Translations under genes and position numbers: made by a program | The notes under the pieces: model-generated | Databases searched by the model: none | Seen by the model: the letters and a program-made list of their open reading frames with translations, nothing else | What the model was told of the DNA's origin: nothing | Assembly: GCA_004431415.1 (NCBI GenBank) | Contig: QPMI01000186.1 | Coordinates: 120,736-184,735 of the forward strand | Direction: 5' to 3' | DNA from: Cyanophora paradoxa | Lineage: Eukaryota; Glaucocystophyceae; Cyanophorales; Cyanophoraceae | DNA: 64,000 nucleotides | Shown: positions 31,444-43,300 of the stretch, one piece after another | How the letters are laid out: each line of letters begins with the position of its first letter | How positions within the stretch are numbered: position 1 is the stretch's first letter

Positions 31444-32798
31444 GACGCGGTCCGCCGCCTGCAGCTGCAGCTGCTGGTCATGCCGAACTTGAGGCGTGCG
31501 CGCCGGCGCACGCGCGAGCCCTGCACCTGACCTGGCCGCGCTCTTCGGCGTCGAAGCTCGAGGGCCAGCAGGAGCAGCCCGCGACCGTTACGCGCTACCC
31601 GCAGCGGCCGCAGCGGCCGAAGCCGGGCCGATCAGTAGCGAAGCTGCATCCGCGTCTCGTGAAGGAATTCGTCGTGGAACTCAACGGCTGCACGGCGCAC
31701 GAGGTCTCTTCGGCTAGCGGCTTTCGCGCGCATTGGCGATGCAGCAGCTGCGGGCATGCGTGGAAGGTGCGCCACCGCGCGATGCTTTCCTGCCGAAGCC
31801 GAGCCGCCCGCAGGCCGCTGTGAGCGCGAGGTGCCACCCAACGTGACCGGCGGGCTGCCCCATGTGCGCCCGGGAACTCAGGCTCTTGCCCCGGCCCGGC
31901 TTCCCCGCGCGGGGCGCCCCCTTAGAGCAGCGCGCGCTCCGCGCCCTCTATCCGAAGTTGGCGGAGGAGTGGGTGCACGAGTTGAACGGAGAGAGGACGC
32001 CCGACAACGTCTCGTACGGATCGACATTCAAGGCCTGGTGCGGAGCTGCGGCGCGCTACGGTGGCGCGGCGGCTGCTGCGGCCGAGCGCACGCTGCAGGT
32101 GGCGCTGCGCCTCGGGGCACACGTGGCAGACGGCCCTCGGCACGCGCACCAAGGGGCGCGCCTGCCCCTACTGCTGCCGCCAGGCCCTTTGCTTCGGCTG
32201 GTCGCCCCCCGCTCTTCGCGGGCTCAAGCGGCTCCTCAGAGCTGGGGCGTCTCCGAGGCGAACAGCCTCGCGAGCAGGTACCCCGCGGCCGAGGTGGCGG
32301 CGCAGTGGCACCCGACGCTCAACGGCGCGGCATCGCCGGAGGGCGTCCGCTGCAGCTCCCACCGCAAGCCCTGGTGGCTCTGCCCGCAGTGCTCGCACAC
32401 GTGGAGGGCCGTCGTGAAGACCCGCACCCTGGGCGGCAGCGGCTGCCCCGGCTGCGCTGGTTCGCCTCCCGCCCCTCCCCCTTGGAAGCCGCCCTCCCGC
32501 TCATGGCTACCGCCGGCAGGGGAGGCGGCCACGGAGCGGAACAGCGTCGCGGCGCTCAACCCGGCGCTGGCGGCCGAGCGGGACGGGGAGGCCAACGGCT
32601 CCCTCACCGCCGGCGACGTCACGCGCGTCTCGGCACGCAAAGTGGGGTGCGCGGCCGGCCCGCCCCCTCGGGCGGTCTCTGAGCGGCCCCAGGTGGAAGT
32701 GCGCGAGCTGCGGGCACCGCTGGAGGGCGACCGTCTCCTCGCGCTCGCGCGGCGGCAGTTGCCCACACTGCGCCAGGAGACGCGTCGACGTCACCTAG
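31444..32798 (+). CDS. Treble-clef zinc-finger repeat protein, second copy, start unresolved and frame broken
   Basis: This is the same family as the gene at 11.2-12.8 kb. Four modules are visible. Module 1 has KPGRSVAKLHPRLVKEFVVE and WRCSSCGHAWK. Module 2 has YPKLAEEWVHELNGERTPDN, then WRCASGHTWQTALGTRTKGR and ACPYC. Module 3 has AAEVAAQWHPTLNGAASPEG, then WWLCPQCSHTWRAVVKTRT and GCPGC. Module 4 has NPALAAERDGEANGSLTAGD, then WKCASCGHRWRATVSSRSR and SCPHC. It ends at the TAG at 32796-32798. Introns repeatedly fall just before the WWRC segment. Between modules 1 and 2 the frame breaks. Removing one G from the GGG at about 31850 would restore GGCPMCARE, so an assembly error or a real inactivating insertion is present. 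No ATG lies in frame after the stop at about 31443, so an upstream exon is needed. Confidence 0.72.
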
Positions 32799-33070
32799 AA
32801 GATGTGACTGCGCACAGCCGCCCAGCACGCCGCTTCCGCCGCCCAGAGCGCCGCTGCCGCCGCCCAGAGCGCTGCCGCCGCCGCCGCCTCGCCCGGCCCA
32901 TCCCCGGCCCCGTGCGAGGCCGCGTAGTGTCGGTCTGTGTGGTGCCTCTCCGAAGAGTGTGCAGATCTACAGCTACGCCTAACTCTATCCCCCCCGCTAC
33001 ACCTCGCTGTCCCAGCGGTCGCGCGCCAACCGCTCTCTCCTCCTCCGCCGCACGCACGAGGCGATCTGCG

Positions 33071-33463
33071 TCACCTGCGGCGGCGTGAGAGGGGCCGGGG
33101 CGCCGGCGGGGCGCGCGTGCACGCGCCAGGACGAAGGTGAAGAGGGGGTAACGGAGGAAGACCCCGAGGACGCCGCCCTCGAGGCCGCGCCGCCGCTGAG
33201 AGGCGGCCTGGGCGCCCCCGCCGGCGCCGCCGTCCGGGGCCCGCAGCGTGGGCCCGAACTCGAGGGGCCCCGTCGCGAGGGTCGCCTCCGAGGCGGCCGG
33301 CGGGCGCCCCGGCGCCTTCCCCGCCATCGCCCGCAGCGCCGCCGCCGCCGCCGCCGCCGCCGCGTCGCTCCGCCACTTCCGCACGCTGTCCCGGTCGCCC
33401 AGCAGCCCCGCCGCCACGATCTCCTTCGAGGCCCCCGCCGCCGCCCCCGCAGGCGCTGCCGGG

Positions 33464-33498
<35 letters not shown>

Positions 33499-35624
33499 TG
33501 CTGCTGCTGGGCCCCGGCCCCAGCCGCCGTCCCGGCTTTGCCACCGGCTTCGCGGCGGCCTCGGCCGCGGGGGCGCGCTCCGCGGGGGCGGCCGAGGCCG
33601 GCGGCGGCGCGGCGCGGGGCCGGCCGACCTTGAGGACGGCGACGCCGTGCGGCTCGACCCGCGCCTGAAGCCTTGCCCCTGGCCCGCCGCCAGCGCCGCC
33701 AGCGCCTCGCCCGTTATCACGTCCAGCACGGGCACGGGCGCCGCCCCCTCCGCCGGCGCCGGCGCCGAGGGGCCCGCCGCCTGGGCGGCCGCGGCGAGGG
33801 CGGAGAGGGGCAGCGAGACGTCCCTTGCCTCCGCGTCGTGCAGGTTCAGCAGCGCCACTGCGCCCCGCCGGCCCCCGTCAGAGCGGCGGGGGAGGCGAGG
33901 GCGGGCCCCGCGGCCCGCCGCACCGGCCCAGGTGCCGTCGGCGAGGGGCCGCGCCCACGCCTCCGTGCCCCGCTCGCGGTCCGCGGCGACGCGGTCGGCC
34001 TGCACCCCCAGCGCGTCCTGGTCGATGGCGAGGAGGCCCCGGTGCTGCGCGCCGCCCCGGTCGGGCGAGGGGAGGGGGGCGCGCCGGAGCCGGGCGAGTC
34101 GAACCGTGAGGAGCTCGAGGACCTCGGGAGGCGTGCTCCGGACGTCGTGCCCGGCCATCAGCGGCGCCGCCAGCATGCACCTGCGCGCGCGCCGCCCCTC
34201 GCACCGGCGCCGGCAGCGGCGGAGAGGAGGGGGGAGGGAGGGGGGGCGGACCACATGGCGAAGTGGGTGCGGGCCTCGGCGGGGCTCAGCCCGCCGTTGC
34301 CCACCTCGAGCATGTCGGGATCGTTCCAGGCCCCCGGGCCGCTGAACTTCGCCAGGCCCGCCTGCGCCCGCAAGGCCCGCCCGCCTCGCCCCCGTGCGCA
34401 GCAGGGCCCCGCCCGCCCCCTCCCCGCACCTGCCGCTCCAGGATCTTCGCGATCGGCTCCGCGTACGAGTGCTCGGACTTGCTCCAGTGCGCTGCTCGGG
34501 CCGCGTTGGCGTCGGCACGCGCGGGGCGGCGGCGGCGGCGTGGGCCACGCTGAAGTTATCCCGACGCACCCGCGATGTCCTTCGTCGTCCGCCACATGTT
34601 GGAGACGCCCTTGCCCCACTCCCAGGGCTGAAGAAAGATGAAGGAAGAAGGATGGGCGGGCCGGGGAGGAGGCGGGCGGCACCTTCTGCTCGCCCCAGTT
34701 GCAGACGCTGAAGACGATGGGGCGCCCCGCCTCCTCCAGGGCGTCCCGGAAGGCCCCGTACGCCTCCCTCGCGTCCAGCTTCTCCGCCGAGCACCAGTCC
34801 ACCTGCCGCAAGTCGGCGGCGGCGGCGGCGCGGGGCGCGGGGCGCGAGCGCGCGCCTTGACGAAGTCGACGCCCCACTCGGCGAAGGTGAGGGCGTCGAC
34901 TGCTTCGTGCCCGCCGCTGCCCGGCCTGGCGCGCGCGTCGGGGGTGCCGGCCGGGCCGGGGGTCCGCGTTTGGCCGGCGCACCGCTTCTGGCACGTGAGG
35001 GGCCCGATCGAGGTGTAGATCCCGAGCTTGAGCCCGAGGGACCGCACGTACTCCGACAGCGCCTTGATGCCGGAAGGAAAGCGCTCCGGGTCGGCCGCGA
35101 GCCGCCCGTCCTCCCCCCGCTCGGGTGCCTCCCAGCAGTCGTCGATCACAACATACTGAGGGCACGGTCAGCGCAGCGGAACAGGGCGGGGCGGAGCGCT
35201 GCGCGAACCTCGTAACCCGCATCCTTCATGCCGTTCTCGGCTATCGCGGCTGCGCTCTCCTTGATCAGCGCCTCGCTTATGTCGCACCCGAACTTGTTCC
35301 AGGTGCTGTGGGCGGGGCGCGAAACCGGTCAGTCCCCACACGAGAGGCAAGCGAGCCCAGGCATTTCCCCTTACGCGCGGCAGCTAGTGCGCGGAGCATA
35401 GACCGGGGCTCGTGCGCCTGCGGCTCTGGTAGCTAAGAGTCGGAGAGGCGCACTTCCACCCCATGCTGCGAACCGGGATTAGGAGAGCAGCGAGGAAATT
35501 GTGGAGGCAATGCGGCGCACGGCGGCGTCCTCGCGAGCCCGTTCTCGAGCGCGTGTATCGTGCGATATGTCAGAAGCACCAGCGCAACCACGCTCATCTG
35601 CCATCTCCTTGCGCACATCCGCAT
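33071..35624 (-). CDS. GH27 alpha-galactosidase, secreted
   Basis: This glycoside hydrolase clan D enzyme removes terminal alpha-galactose. The ATG at 35624 opens a signal peptide ([20 protein letters not shown] then RTIHA), followed by [10 protein letters not shown] spliced to MGWN and TWNKFGCD, the family's LARTPPMGWNTW entry. Next are [41 protein letters not shown] (the aspartate is the catalytic nucleophile, formed across an intron with a GC donor), [18 protein letters not shown] (acid/base aspartate region), [19 protein letters not shown] and [14 protein letters not shown]. The C-terminal beta domain ends [11 protein letters not shown] near 33615. Beyond that lies an Ala/Gly/Pro-rich extension over GCC repeats. 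Two frames compete there, and the frame containing [19 protein letters not shown] has the better codon use, so the true C-terminus is uncertain. Confidence 0.88.
33320..33510. repeat. GCC/GGC trinucleotide tracts
   Basis: Two blocks of GCC repeats (about 33335-33365 and 33462-33500) encode poly-Ala or poly-Gly depending on frame in the tail of the alpha-galactosidase gene. Slippage here is a likely cause of the uncertain reading frame. Confidence 0.85.
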
Positions 35625-35776
35625 CGACCCCGCCGGTCTCCTCCTCGCTCGCTGCGGCTGCGGCTGAACAGGGCGAACCATGCTGCCGGGGTAGAGGCGA
35701 GCGCGAGGGGGGAGCAAGCCAGCCCACAACCTTGAACCCCGCATGAGCACGAGACGCGGACTCGTAGCGGTTAGCG
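35625..35776. promoter_or_regulatory. 152-bp divergent gap, alpha-galactosidase / unknown gene
   Basis: The position between two divergent ATGs makes this a likely shared promoter. No specific element is recognised. An upstream in-frame ATG (MVRPVQ) for the alpha-galactosidase lies inside it. Confidence 0.45.
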
Positions 35777-38504
35777 ATGCAGCCAGCAGCCGCGTGGGGC
35801 GCCGCAGCGCGCCCCCTCACGCGCTTTGCCAGCTCAGCGGACTCCAGCGGCGATCAGGATTCTGACGGGTCCGCGGCTGTGTGCTCGCAGTCCTGTCGCC
35901 GCGTACGTAACGCTGCGCGCTTCAGTACAACGGACGCGGCCGCCCTGCGCGAAGGCATGCGAACCGCGCACTTTCTGAAGAGCCTCCGGCGCATCGAGCT
36001 CGGGACGGAAACGGAGGAAGATCGCTTATTGTTGCTCTCGGAAACAAGCTTCAGATCTAGGGACCACGTCATGGCGCTCCTCGCGGAACGCAAACGTCAG
36101 GTGGACGCCAGCTCTTCGCAGCGCAGGTCAGGCTCGTACGCGTCCTCGCGCCTGTTTGATCTGACTCGGCGGGGTGTGGTCCAGAATCGCTCGTTCGTGG
36201 TTCGTGGACGGCTCTGACACGTGAGTCGCTCTCCACCAGCCACAACCCCACGAGAGCGTCGCCGCTGCAGCTGAGTGCCGCGCGCGCAGCTGCCTCGTGG
36301 ACGTGGACGACGTGTGGGGCGCCGAGCGCCGCGCGCTCGAGGCGGCAGCCGCGCGCCTCCCCTTCGAGCGCCGGTCCGCCCTGCCCCAAGCGCGCGCCTG
36401 CAGCTGGAGGGCGGGCCATAGCCACCTCGCTCAGCGCCCCCGTGCAGGGCGCTCCTGCAGGACAACGAGGCGTACGACGCGCGCCTCCTCGAGATCGACG
36501 AGCAGGTGCCCCGCGCGCGACCTCAACGCCCCGCCCGGCGCTGGCTGGCCCTCGACTCTAACAGCTGGCAGCTCGCCGAGCTGGCCATGCGCCCCGGCCG
36601 ACGGCGGCTCTCGGCGCCGGCGGCGGCCCCGGGGCCGCTCGAGCTCGCGACGCCGGCGCCCGATCAGCCCTCCGACCCGCCCGCCGGTCCCCCGGCCGAC
36701 CTGTCTGCCACCGAGGATCCCTCTCCGCGCTCCCTCAGCGCCTCTCCAGGGCCGGAGGAGCTTGAGCCTCCCGGCGCCGCCTCCGACGAGCCGAAGAGCG
36801 AAGGGACGGCCTCGCCGGGGCCCGTTGCCGGGGCCGCGAAGGGGCGGCGCAGGGCGCGCTCGCCGGCGAAGGGCCGGCGGCGGCGGCGCTCGACGGACGA
36901 CGGCCTCGACAAGGCCCGCGACCGCCAGCTCGGGGAGGCGCGCCCGCCCGCCGGCCGGCGCACTTGAGCTCCCGCGCTCCGATCGAACCTGACGCCGCGG
37001 CGCCCGCGCAGGCGCTGCAGCTCGCGCGGAGCTGGCCGCCGCCGAGGAGCGCGCCCGCGCCGCCGCCGCCGCCCCACCCAAGCCGCCCGCCCCGCCGGTC
37101 CCCGAGGCGAGGGCCCGCGTCGAGGCGCTGCTAGCGGAGTCGTACCCCGGGCTCTTCTCCTCCCCCCTCGCCACGGCGGCCTCGGCGCCCCCGGAGCGGC
37201 CCGGGCGCGCCGCGCCGCGCTCGCGGGAGGCCATCCTCGCCTCCCTCCGCAGCGTGCGCGCCCTCCCTTCTCCTTCTTCGCTCCCGCCTCTGTGCCCTCT
37301 CGCCCACGCCGAGGTTCGCCCCTCCCCCCGCAGGAACAGGAGGCGCGGAGGGCATCGGCCGCGCAGGGCGCGGCGGATCCGGGCTCCAGCCCCGCGGCCG
37401 CCGTGGGCGACGAAATCGCGGTCCGCCCTCCCGATCTCTTCGCTGGGCAACGACCCGCACCGGTACCTGAGCTCCCTTCGCTTTGCGGCAGGCCGAGATC
37501 GCGGCGAAGAAACTCGAGAGGGCGCGGGGCCGGCTGCGGTCCGTCGGCTTCGCGGGCCCCGGGGAGGCCGAGGAGCGCGGGGACGAGGGGCCGCCCCCCG
37601 AGGCGCTGCGCCCCGCCGCCTCCGCCCCGCCCTCCGTGCACCTCTCCGCGTGGGCCGACCCGGCCCCCGGCCCCTCCGGCCCCTCCGGCGGCCCCCGCGC
37701 CTCGCCGCGCTCGAGCGCCGGCGCCCGGGCGCCGCGCCCTCGGGTCCCTCCCCCGCTCTCCCCGCGCCCCTCCCTCACCGCCCCGGCCCCGGCCCCGCCC
37801 TCCCCGCCGCCTCGCCCTCCGGCCGCCCCCGCCGCGCCTCGGTCGCCGGCCTCTCCCCGCCCTTCCTCGAGCCCCCGCCCGCTTCCTCCTCGCGCTCACT
37901 GAGCCCCGGGCTACTCGCCGGCTCCTACAGCCTGAGCCCCGGCGCCCGCCCGTTGAGCCCCGGCGGCCGCCCCCTCAGCCCCGATGGCCGCCCGCTCAGC
38001 CCCGGCGCCCGCCCGCTCAGCCCCGGCGGCCGCGCGCTGAGCCCCGATGGCCGCCCGCTCAGCTCCGGCGGCCGCCCGCTCAGTTCCAGCGGCCGCCCGC
38101 TGAGCCCGGGACCCAACGCCCGCCCCAAAACCTCCGGACCCCCGCCTCCCGTCCGCACCGGAAACCTGTACCCCCTGCGGACGGTCGCGCGCCGGAGCCT
38201 GCCAACGCCCTCGTCTCCCCCGCAGTCCGGGGCGTCGCAGCGGCCGGCCTCGCCGCCCCGCGAGGTGGCGCGGGACCCCTTCAAGCAGCGGCGCCCGCTC
38301 CTCTTCCACGCCGCCGCCATCGAGGCGCCGGACCCCCTCCTCTCCCCTTCCGGCTCCCTGCCAGCCCTCGCCGTCGGCCCGCACGGCCCGGCTTCGATTC
38401 CCCCATCCATATCCCCAAAGGGCTTTCTGGGCGTCGGCCTGCCCCCGACCCCGGCGGGCCCGGGGTCCCACCTCGGCCGGCGACACTCCCTCTCCGTGCT
38501 GTGA
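35777..38504 (+). CDS. Unknown coiled-coil / proline-rich protein with LSPGGRP repeats
   Basis: I do not recognise this gene. The ATG at 35777 opens MQPAAAWGAAARPLTRFASS, and exon 1 contains AHFLKSLRRIELGTETEEDR and DHVMALLAERKRQVDASSSQ. Later exons give LVDVDDVWGAERRALEAAAA, LLQDNEAYDARLLEIDEQ, ELAAAEERARAAAAAPPKPP, VEALLAESYPGLFSSPL, REAILASLRS, EQEARRASAAQGAADPGS and AEIAAKKLERARGRLRSVGF. These are alternating helical and proline-rich stretches. A basic patch (RRRARSPAKGRRRRRS) could be a nuclear localisation signal. The final exon holds about a dozen tandem copies of a 7-residue unit, LSPGGRP or LSPDGRP (37900-38110), and ends GRRHSLSVL. Some exon joins in the middle are unsure because several frames stay open in GC-rich DNA. 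It may be a cytoskeletal or scaffold protein; this is a guess. Confidence 0.58.
37900..38110 (+). repeat. Coding minisatellite, 21-bp unit (LSPGGRP)
   Basis: Tandem 21-bp units encode LSPGARP, LSPGGRP, LSPDGRP and LSSGGRP. The copies differ mainly by C/T and G/A changes in the third or fourth residue. Confidence 0.88.
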
Positions 38505-38572
38505 GATCAAACCTCCTGTACAGAGCGATGGTATTTATTTATAATTACAGTCCCCTTGCGCCCAAAGTCAAG

Positions 38573-39706
38573 CTAGAACTCCCTGCCGGGCTTCATCTTC
38601 TCCGCGTTCTGTGAGCCCGCTCCGCCTATGAGGAACAGGAGGGAAGTTGGTGGAGCCGGGGCGGCCGCGGACCTTCGTGACGAAGTCGACGATGCGGTCG
38701 CGGACGAGGCCGCCGCTGCGCTCGATGCAGTGGCCGTCCTCCGGGAGGAGGAGGAGCTCCTTCGGCTCCTGCGCCTTCCGGTGCAGGATCTGCGCCACGT
38801 GAGCGGCGAGAGCGGGGCGCTCGCGCGCGAGGGCTCGGGCCCACGCGTGAGCAGTGGGCGCTCAGGCAGGTGTCCTTCTCCCCGTGGATGAACAGCACGG
38901 GCTTCCCTGCGAGGCCGCCTGCCGCGTCGGCCCAAGTGATCCGCCGAACTCGAAAGACCTAGGAGAGGCTAGCGCTGCTGCCGCAGTGCTCGGCGCCGCA
39001 CGCACCGATCACGTCGACGTCGTCGCAGCTCCCTGTCTGTGAGGCGATTGTGATGACGCCAGCCGCTGAAAAGCAGGGTTTCAGCGCAGGCGGAAAGAGC
39101 AGAGGCAGCGGTAGAACCTTCGGGACGGTGGGCGCCGACCGTGATGACGACCGCGCCTCCGAAGGACCAGCCGCAGATGAAGATCTAATTCAAACTAGTT
39201 CAGAAAGAGAAAAGATCGGGAGGACGGCGGATCTCGCGTGCCTTCTCGACACCCTTCATGCGCAGGTAATCGATTCCGCCGTTGAGATCAATGATGCACT
39301 CCTCCAGCCGCGCGGGCCGGCGGTAATCGAGGACGAGGGCGTGTACGCCGCGCCTCGACAGCTCAGCAGCGACCTCCGGATACAGTCCGCTCCTGCCTCG
39401 TGGTCAATCGAAGCGTCGTACAACGCGGCGTAGGCTCACGGCCCCTCAAGACCACCATCCACGCCTGAAATCTGAAGAGCGCGCGGCGCGCGCGCGCTCG
39501 CACTGAGCAGCGAGGCCTAGGTTGCGATCGCGCCTCGAACTACGCACGGCGATGAAGCCGAACGCCGCGCGCTCGCACGGGAACTCGAGGCCGCGCACGG
39601 AGCCCGCGGTGCGGGTGGGAACCGCGATGGCCGCGCCCTTGACCTCGTGTGGCTTCGGCACCGGGCACACGTCCGCGTGGTCGATGATGTTGCGTGCGTC
39701 GCCCAT
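38573..39706 (-). CDS. Alpha/beta hydrolase (dienelactone-hydrolase-like)
   Basis: This is a serine hydrolase of the alpha/beta fold. The ATG at 39706 opens MGDARNIIDHADVCPVPKPH, followed by KGAAIAVPTRTAGSVRGLEF. Subsequent exons read EVAAELSRRGVHALVLDYRR and NGGIDYLRMKGVEKA. The nucleophile elbow is CGWSFGGAVVITVG (GxSxGG). Later, GKPVLFIHGEKDTCLSAH supplies the acid strand and LPEDGHCIERSGGLVRDRIV the catalytic histidine. The last exon is NAEKMKPGREF, spliced by a GT-AG intron. The substrate cannot be predicted. Its stop lies only 68 bp from that of the convergent neighbour. An upstream exon cannot be excluded. Confidence 0.83.
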
Positions 39707-40389
39707 CCTTGATCGTGCGAGGAAGAAGAAGAAAACGGGCCGAGGCGCTACTCGACGCGTGAGCCCGAGAGGTGAAATGGGGAATGCGCGGAGGGGCCGA
39801 TTCGGGGGCGCGCGAGGCCGGAAAGCATGCGCCGCTTGCCTCTGAGAATTTCGAATTCCTGCCGGCCGGGTACTGAATTCTGCTCATTCGCGTACCCCAA
39901 AGCCACAAGCAAGTTGAAGCAACTTTGAACTACCGCGCTCAAGGTGCCGGCGCGGCAGCTCCGCGATTGCTGCGCGCGAGGCGATAGTCGCGCACGCGTG
40001 GGTCACTGCCCGGCCCGCGCTGGCCGACGCGCCGCGTCGTCGCCTCTCGTCGGCGTCCGCCGCCTCCGGGAGAGCGATCTGTTGGCTCAAGCGGCTAGCG
40101 CGGCGTCTAAAGCGCATTATACGCCCGATCCGGCTGCTTAATTGCTTCCGCGCGGGCAGTTTGACGAGAACCGGACTATAGCTAACTGCTCGGCCCGGCA
40201 TCGGCCGTCAGCGACAGCGCGTCAAAAGCAGGTGCGCGTGAACAAACCTCTAATCCTCCTCTAAGCTCGCTGCTTTGGGCGTGATAGCACCGTAACTAAA
40301 TTCCGCAACACCTTGGATAGCGTGCCCTCTCCTTAATCCGATCAGTCTCCCCGATCGCCGCTGATTCGCCGCCCGCAGCACCTCTCAAC
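39707..40389. other. Divergent gap, alpha/beta hydrolase / PSI-like membrane protein
   Basis: No supported exon is seen. Minus-strand frames near 39750-40200 (MSAVVQSCFNLLVALG, MPGRAVSYSP) could be 5' exons of the hydrolase but lack any match or clear splice joins. Confidence 0.4.
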
Positions 40390-43300
40390 ATGCGCTCTCG
40401 CAGAATGGAGACGAGAGCGCTCCGTCTCGCCCTCGCCCTCGTCCTCCTCGCGCTCGCGCTCGGCGCCGGCGCACCCGCCTCCGACGCCTTGTCTCCGCCC
40501 GGCGCCGCAAACCCGCCCCCAACGGATCCCAACCTCTTCTGCCCTTCCTTCACCGGAACGAGGTCCGCCGCGCCCCCTCGCACTGAAGACCCGTAACTCG
40601 GTCAGAATCTCACCGGAACCGCGCGCAGCTGCCGCGCCTGCGTCTTCGCGCAGTCGACCCGCGGGGAGTCCCGCCTCTGCAAGTGGTGTCCCGGCGACTC
40701 CAGCTGCCGCGGCTTCACCTCCGGAAGGCGAGCAATGGCCCGTGTCAGCCACCGACGCGAGCTCTCAACTGACGTGAACATCTTCGATTCGCCGCAGCTG
40801 CCCGACCCGCGAGACCGCCGTGACTGACACCGTCGGCGCGCTGGGCGCTGGGCGGCCTGCGGCCCCTCCCGACCCTCGGCCCCTGCTGACCCTCAGGCCG
40901 CGGTCTCGCGCAGAGTGCTCCTCGGACCCCAACGAAATCATCTTCGTGGAGCCTCGGTGTGACTTTTCGCGCATTTTGACATCTTTTTCGGAAATTCAAA
41001 CAAAGAAAGAAACTCATAAAACTTAGTAGCTCTTCCCCTCCCCCAATCTACCCCTTGGGAGGAGAGGGAACGCCTGCTGAGGGGCCCCAGGTACGACATG
41101 ACGTGGTCGGCCGGCAACAAGGGCCAGGTCCAGTGGTCAGCGAAGGCCCAGCCGCCGGACCGCCCCCGCGCCCCTCCGTCCGAGGCGCCTGGGGCCGGCA
41201 GGTACAACGCGACGGCCGGCGGCGCCCTCGCGACGGCGCGCGCCACCGTCACCCTCCGCCGGTGCCCCCGCCCGTGCCCCCAGCCTCGCGCTGCCTCCCT
41301 CAGAGCGCGCGGCAGGGACGAGCAGCGGTACGGCGCCGGGCGCGTCTACGGCATCATGGCGACGTGCGCTCGTCCCCTCCCGCTCCTCCGCGCGGGGCCC
41401 TGAGGCCGCGGGGCGCCGGGGCGCAGCGGCGTCTCCTTCGCCGGCGGCTGGGTCACGGAGGCCGGCGTGCCCCCCGAGGCCATCTCCGCCAAGGGCTACT
41501 ACGCCCAGGCGCCCCCGCCCCCGCCCGGAGCCCCGCGGGGTCGCCGAGGCGGCCGCGCAGGTCGACATGGAGAACAGCGGCTCGCTCGTCAAGATCGGCC
41601 GCTCGCCCTTCTTCGAGGTCGCAGGCGCGCCCCCTTCCGATGTGCAGCGCCCGCGTCTCGCTCTGAGCGGCGCCGCAGGCGGCCCGCAAGAGAGCGCGCT
41701 CAACGCGGCCGAGGGCGTCGCCGTCGCGGCGGTCGCCGGCGGCTGCCCCGCCAACACCGTCCCCTCCTACTGCAAGTGCGCCGTACCCCTCCCCTCTCCC
41801 CTCCCCCCCAGCCTCCGCTGACCCGCTCGAAGGCTCGCGTGCTCGCCCCGGCGCGTGGCCATCGAGTGCGGAGAGCCGCCTCAGGGTCTCCGTCAGCCTC
41901 AGGGCTTCCAGTGCGCTTCGGGTTCGGGTCGGTTGGGTCCCCTTTCCGAACCCGATGTACCCCCAGGCTCAAAGCCTGGACACTCGCTCTGGACCCCACC
42001 CAAGTCCGCAACACCGACGCGCCGGTACCCCGCCCGCAAACCCGGTACCGCGTCCCCCATGGATCGACAGCGACGTACCCCCGCAGGCCGTGCAGCTGAA
42101 CGTCTCCGCCGTCGGCCTCCCCAACGGCCGCGCCGCCGCCACCCTCGACTGTAAACACCCCGTACCTCATCCCCCGGCCCAGCTCACATACCCCCCCCCC
42201 CCCCCCCCCCCAGACCTCCGCAACTTCGTGCTACCCCTCGGCAACAACGTGGGGATGGAGTTCAAGGTAAAGACCTTTGATCCCCCGCGGGCGCCCCCGG
42301 GGGCGAGCGGGCGGCCGGCAGCACGTGGAGACGGAGAACGGGCGCGTCAAGATGGACGTCTACCTGGGGACATGTACCCCGCCCCTCTCCTCCCCAGCCC
42401 CCGGCTCGAGGCGGGGCGCCTGAGGCCGGGCGCAGGGCGCCCGCCCCTCTTCGTGGCCTACGAGGCGGCCACGGCCCTCGACGCGCGCCAGGCCCCGCCC
42501 GGCGCCCGCCGCACCCGTCTCACTGGGCCCGCAGGTCCCTGCGCCCGGGGTCGTCACCTCGACGGACGGGGAGCGCTCCCCCGCGTCCCCCGCCGCCGTC
42601 CGCCCGCCCCCTCTCTCCTCCCCGCCCTTCCTCGAATTCTTTCTGACCCCCTGCCAGCCCGTGGACGGAACGGGAGCCGGCACGGGGACGGGCGACCGCA
42701 CCGGGGCCGAGGAGGGCGGGGAGGGGGTGCAAGACGGGACGGGGGGCGTGCAGGGGACGACGCCGGCCACCGCGGCCGGCTCCTCCTCCGGGGACGGCGG
42801 CAAGATCGCAGGCGCGCCTCGCCCCTCCCCGGCCCCCGGGGCCCCAGCTGACGGAGGTAGGGCGCCAGGCGCCGTGGTCGGGTCCCTCGCCGGCGTCGCC
42901 CTCGTCGCCGGCGCCGCCTTCTTCGCCTACAAGAGGCGCGCCGGCTCCAGAGAGGGGCCCGGGGCGGCCTGACCCCGCCCGGGGCGCGCAGGCTGGCGCC
43001 GCGGCCGGCCCCCGAGAGCGGGCACGTGGAGAAGGCGCGGGTCGTCGAGGAGTCGCCCGGGCGAGCCCCGCCCCGCCCCGCCCCGCCCCGCTCCTCCCCG
43101 CTCTGACCGCGCGCGCGCGCAGCTTCCTGGCGTCTCTGAAGGAGCGCCTGCGCCGCGCCCGCGGCGGCGGCGAGGCCGAGGCCGCCGGCGCCGGCGTCGG
43201 GGCCTCGCTGGGCGGCGCCGACGGGCTCGACGCCGGCGCGGAGGCCGGGGTGCGAGACCCCCGAGCCTCCGGCTTCGGCCTCCCGTGGCCCTGACGCGGC

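Noticed and set aside
32791-34794. A 667-residue open frame on the minus strand across the alpha-galactosidase gene
   Set aside because: Most of it is an open shadow frame in GC-rich DNA and runs through introns. Only the part near 33250-33500 has gene-like codon use and is discussed as a possible tail.
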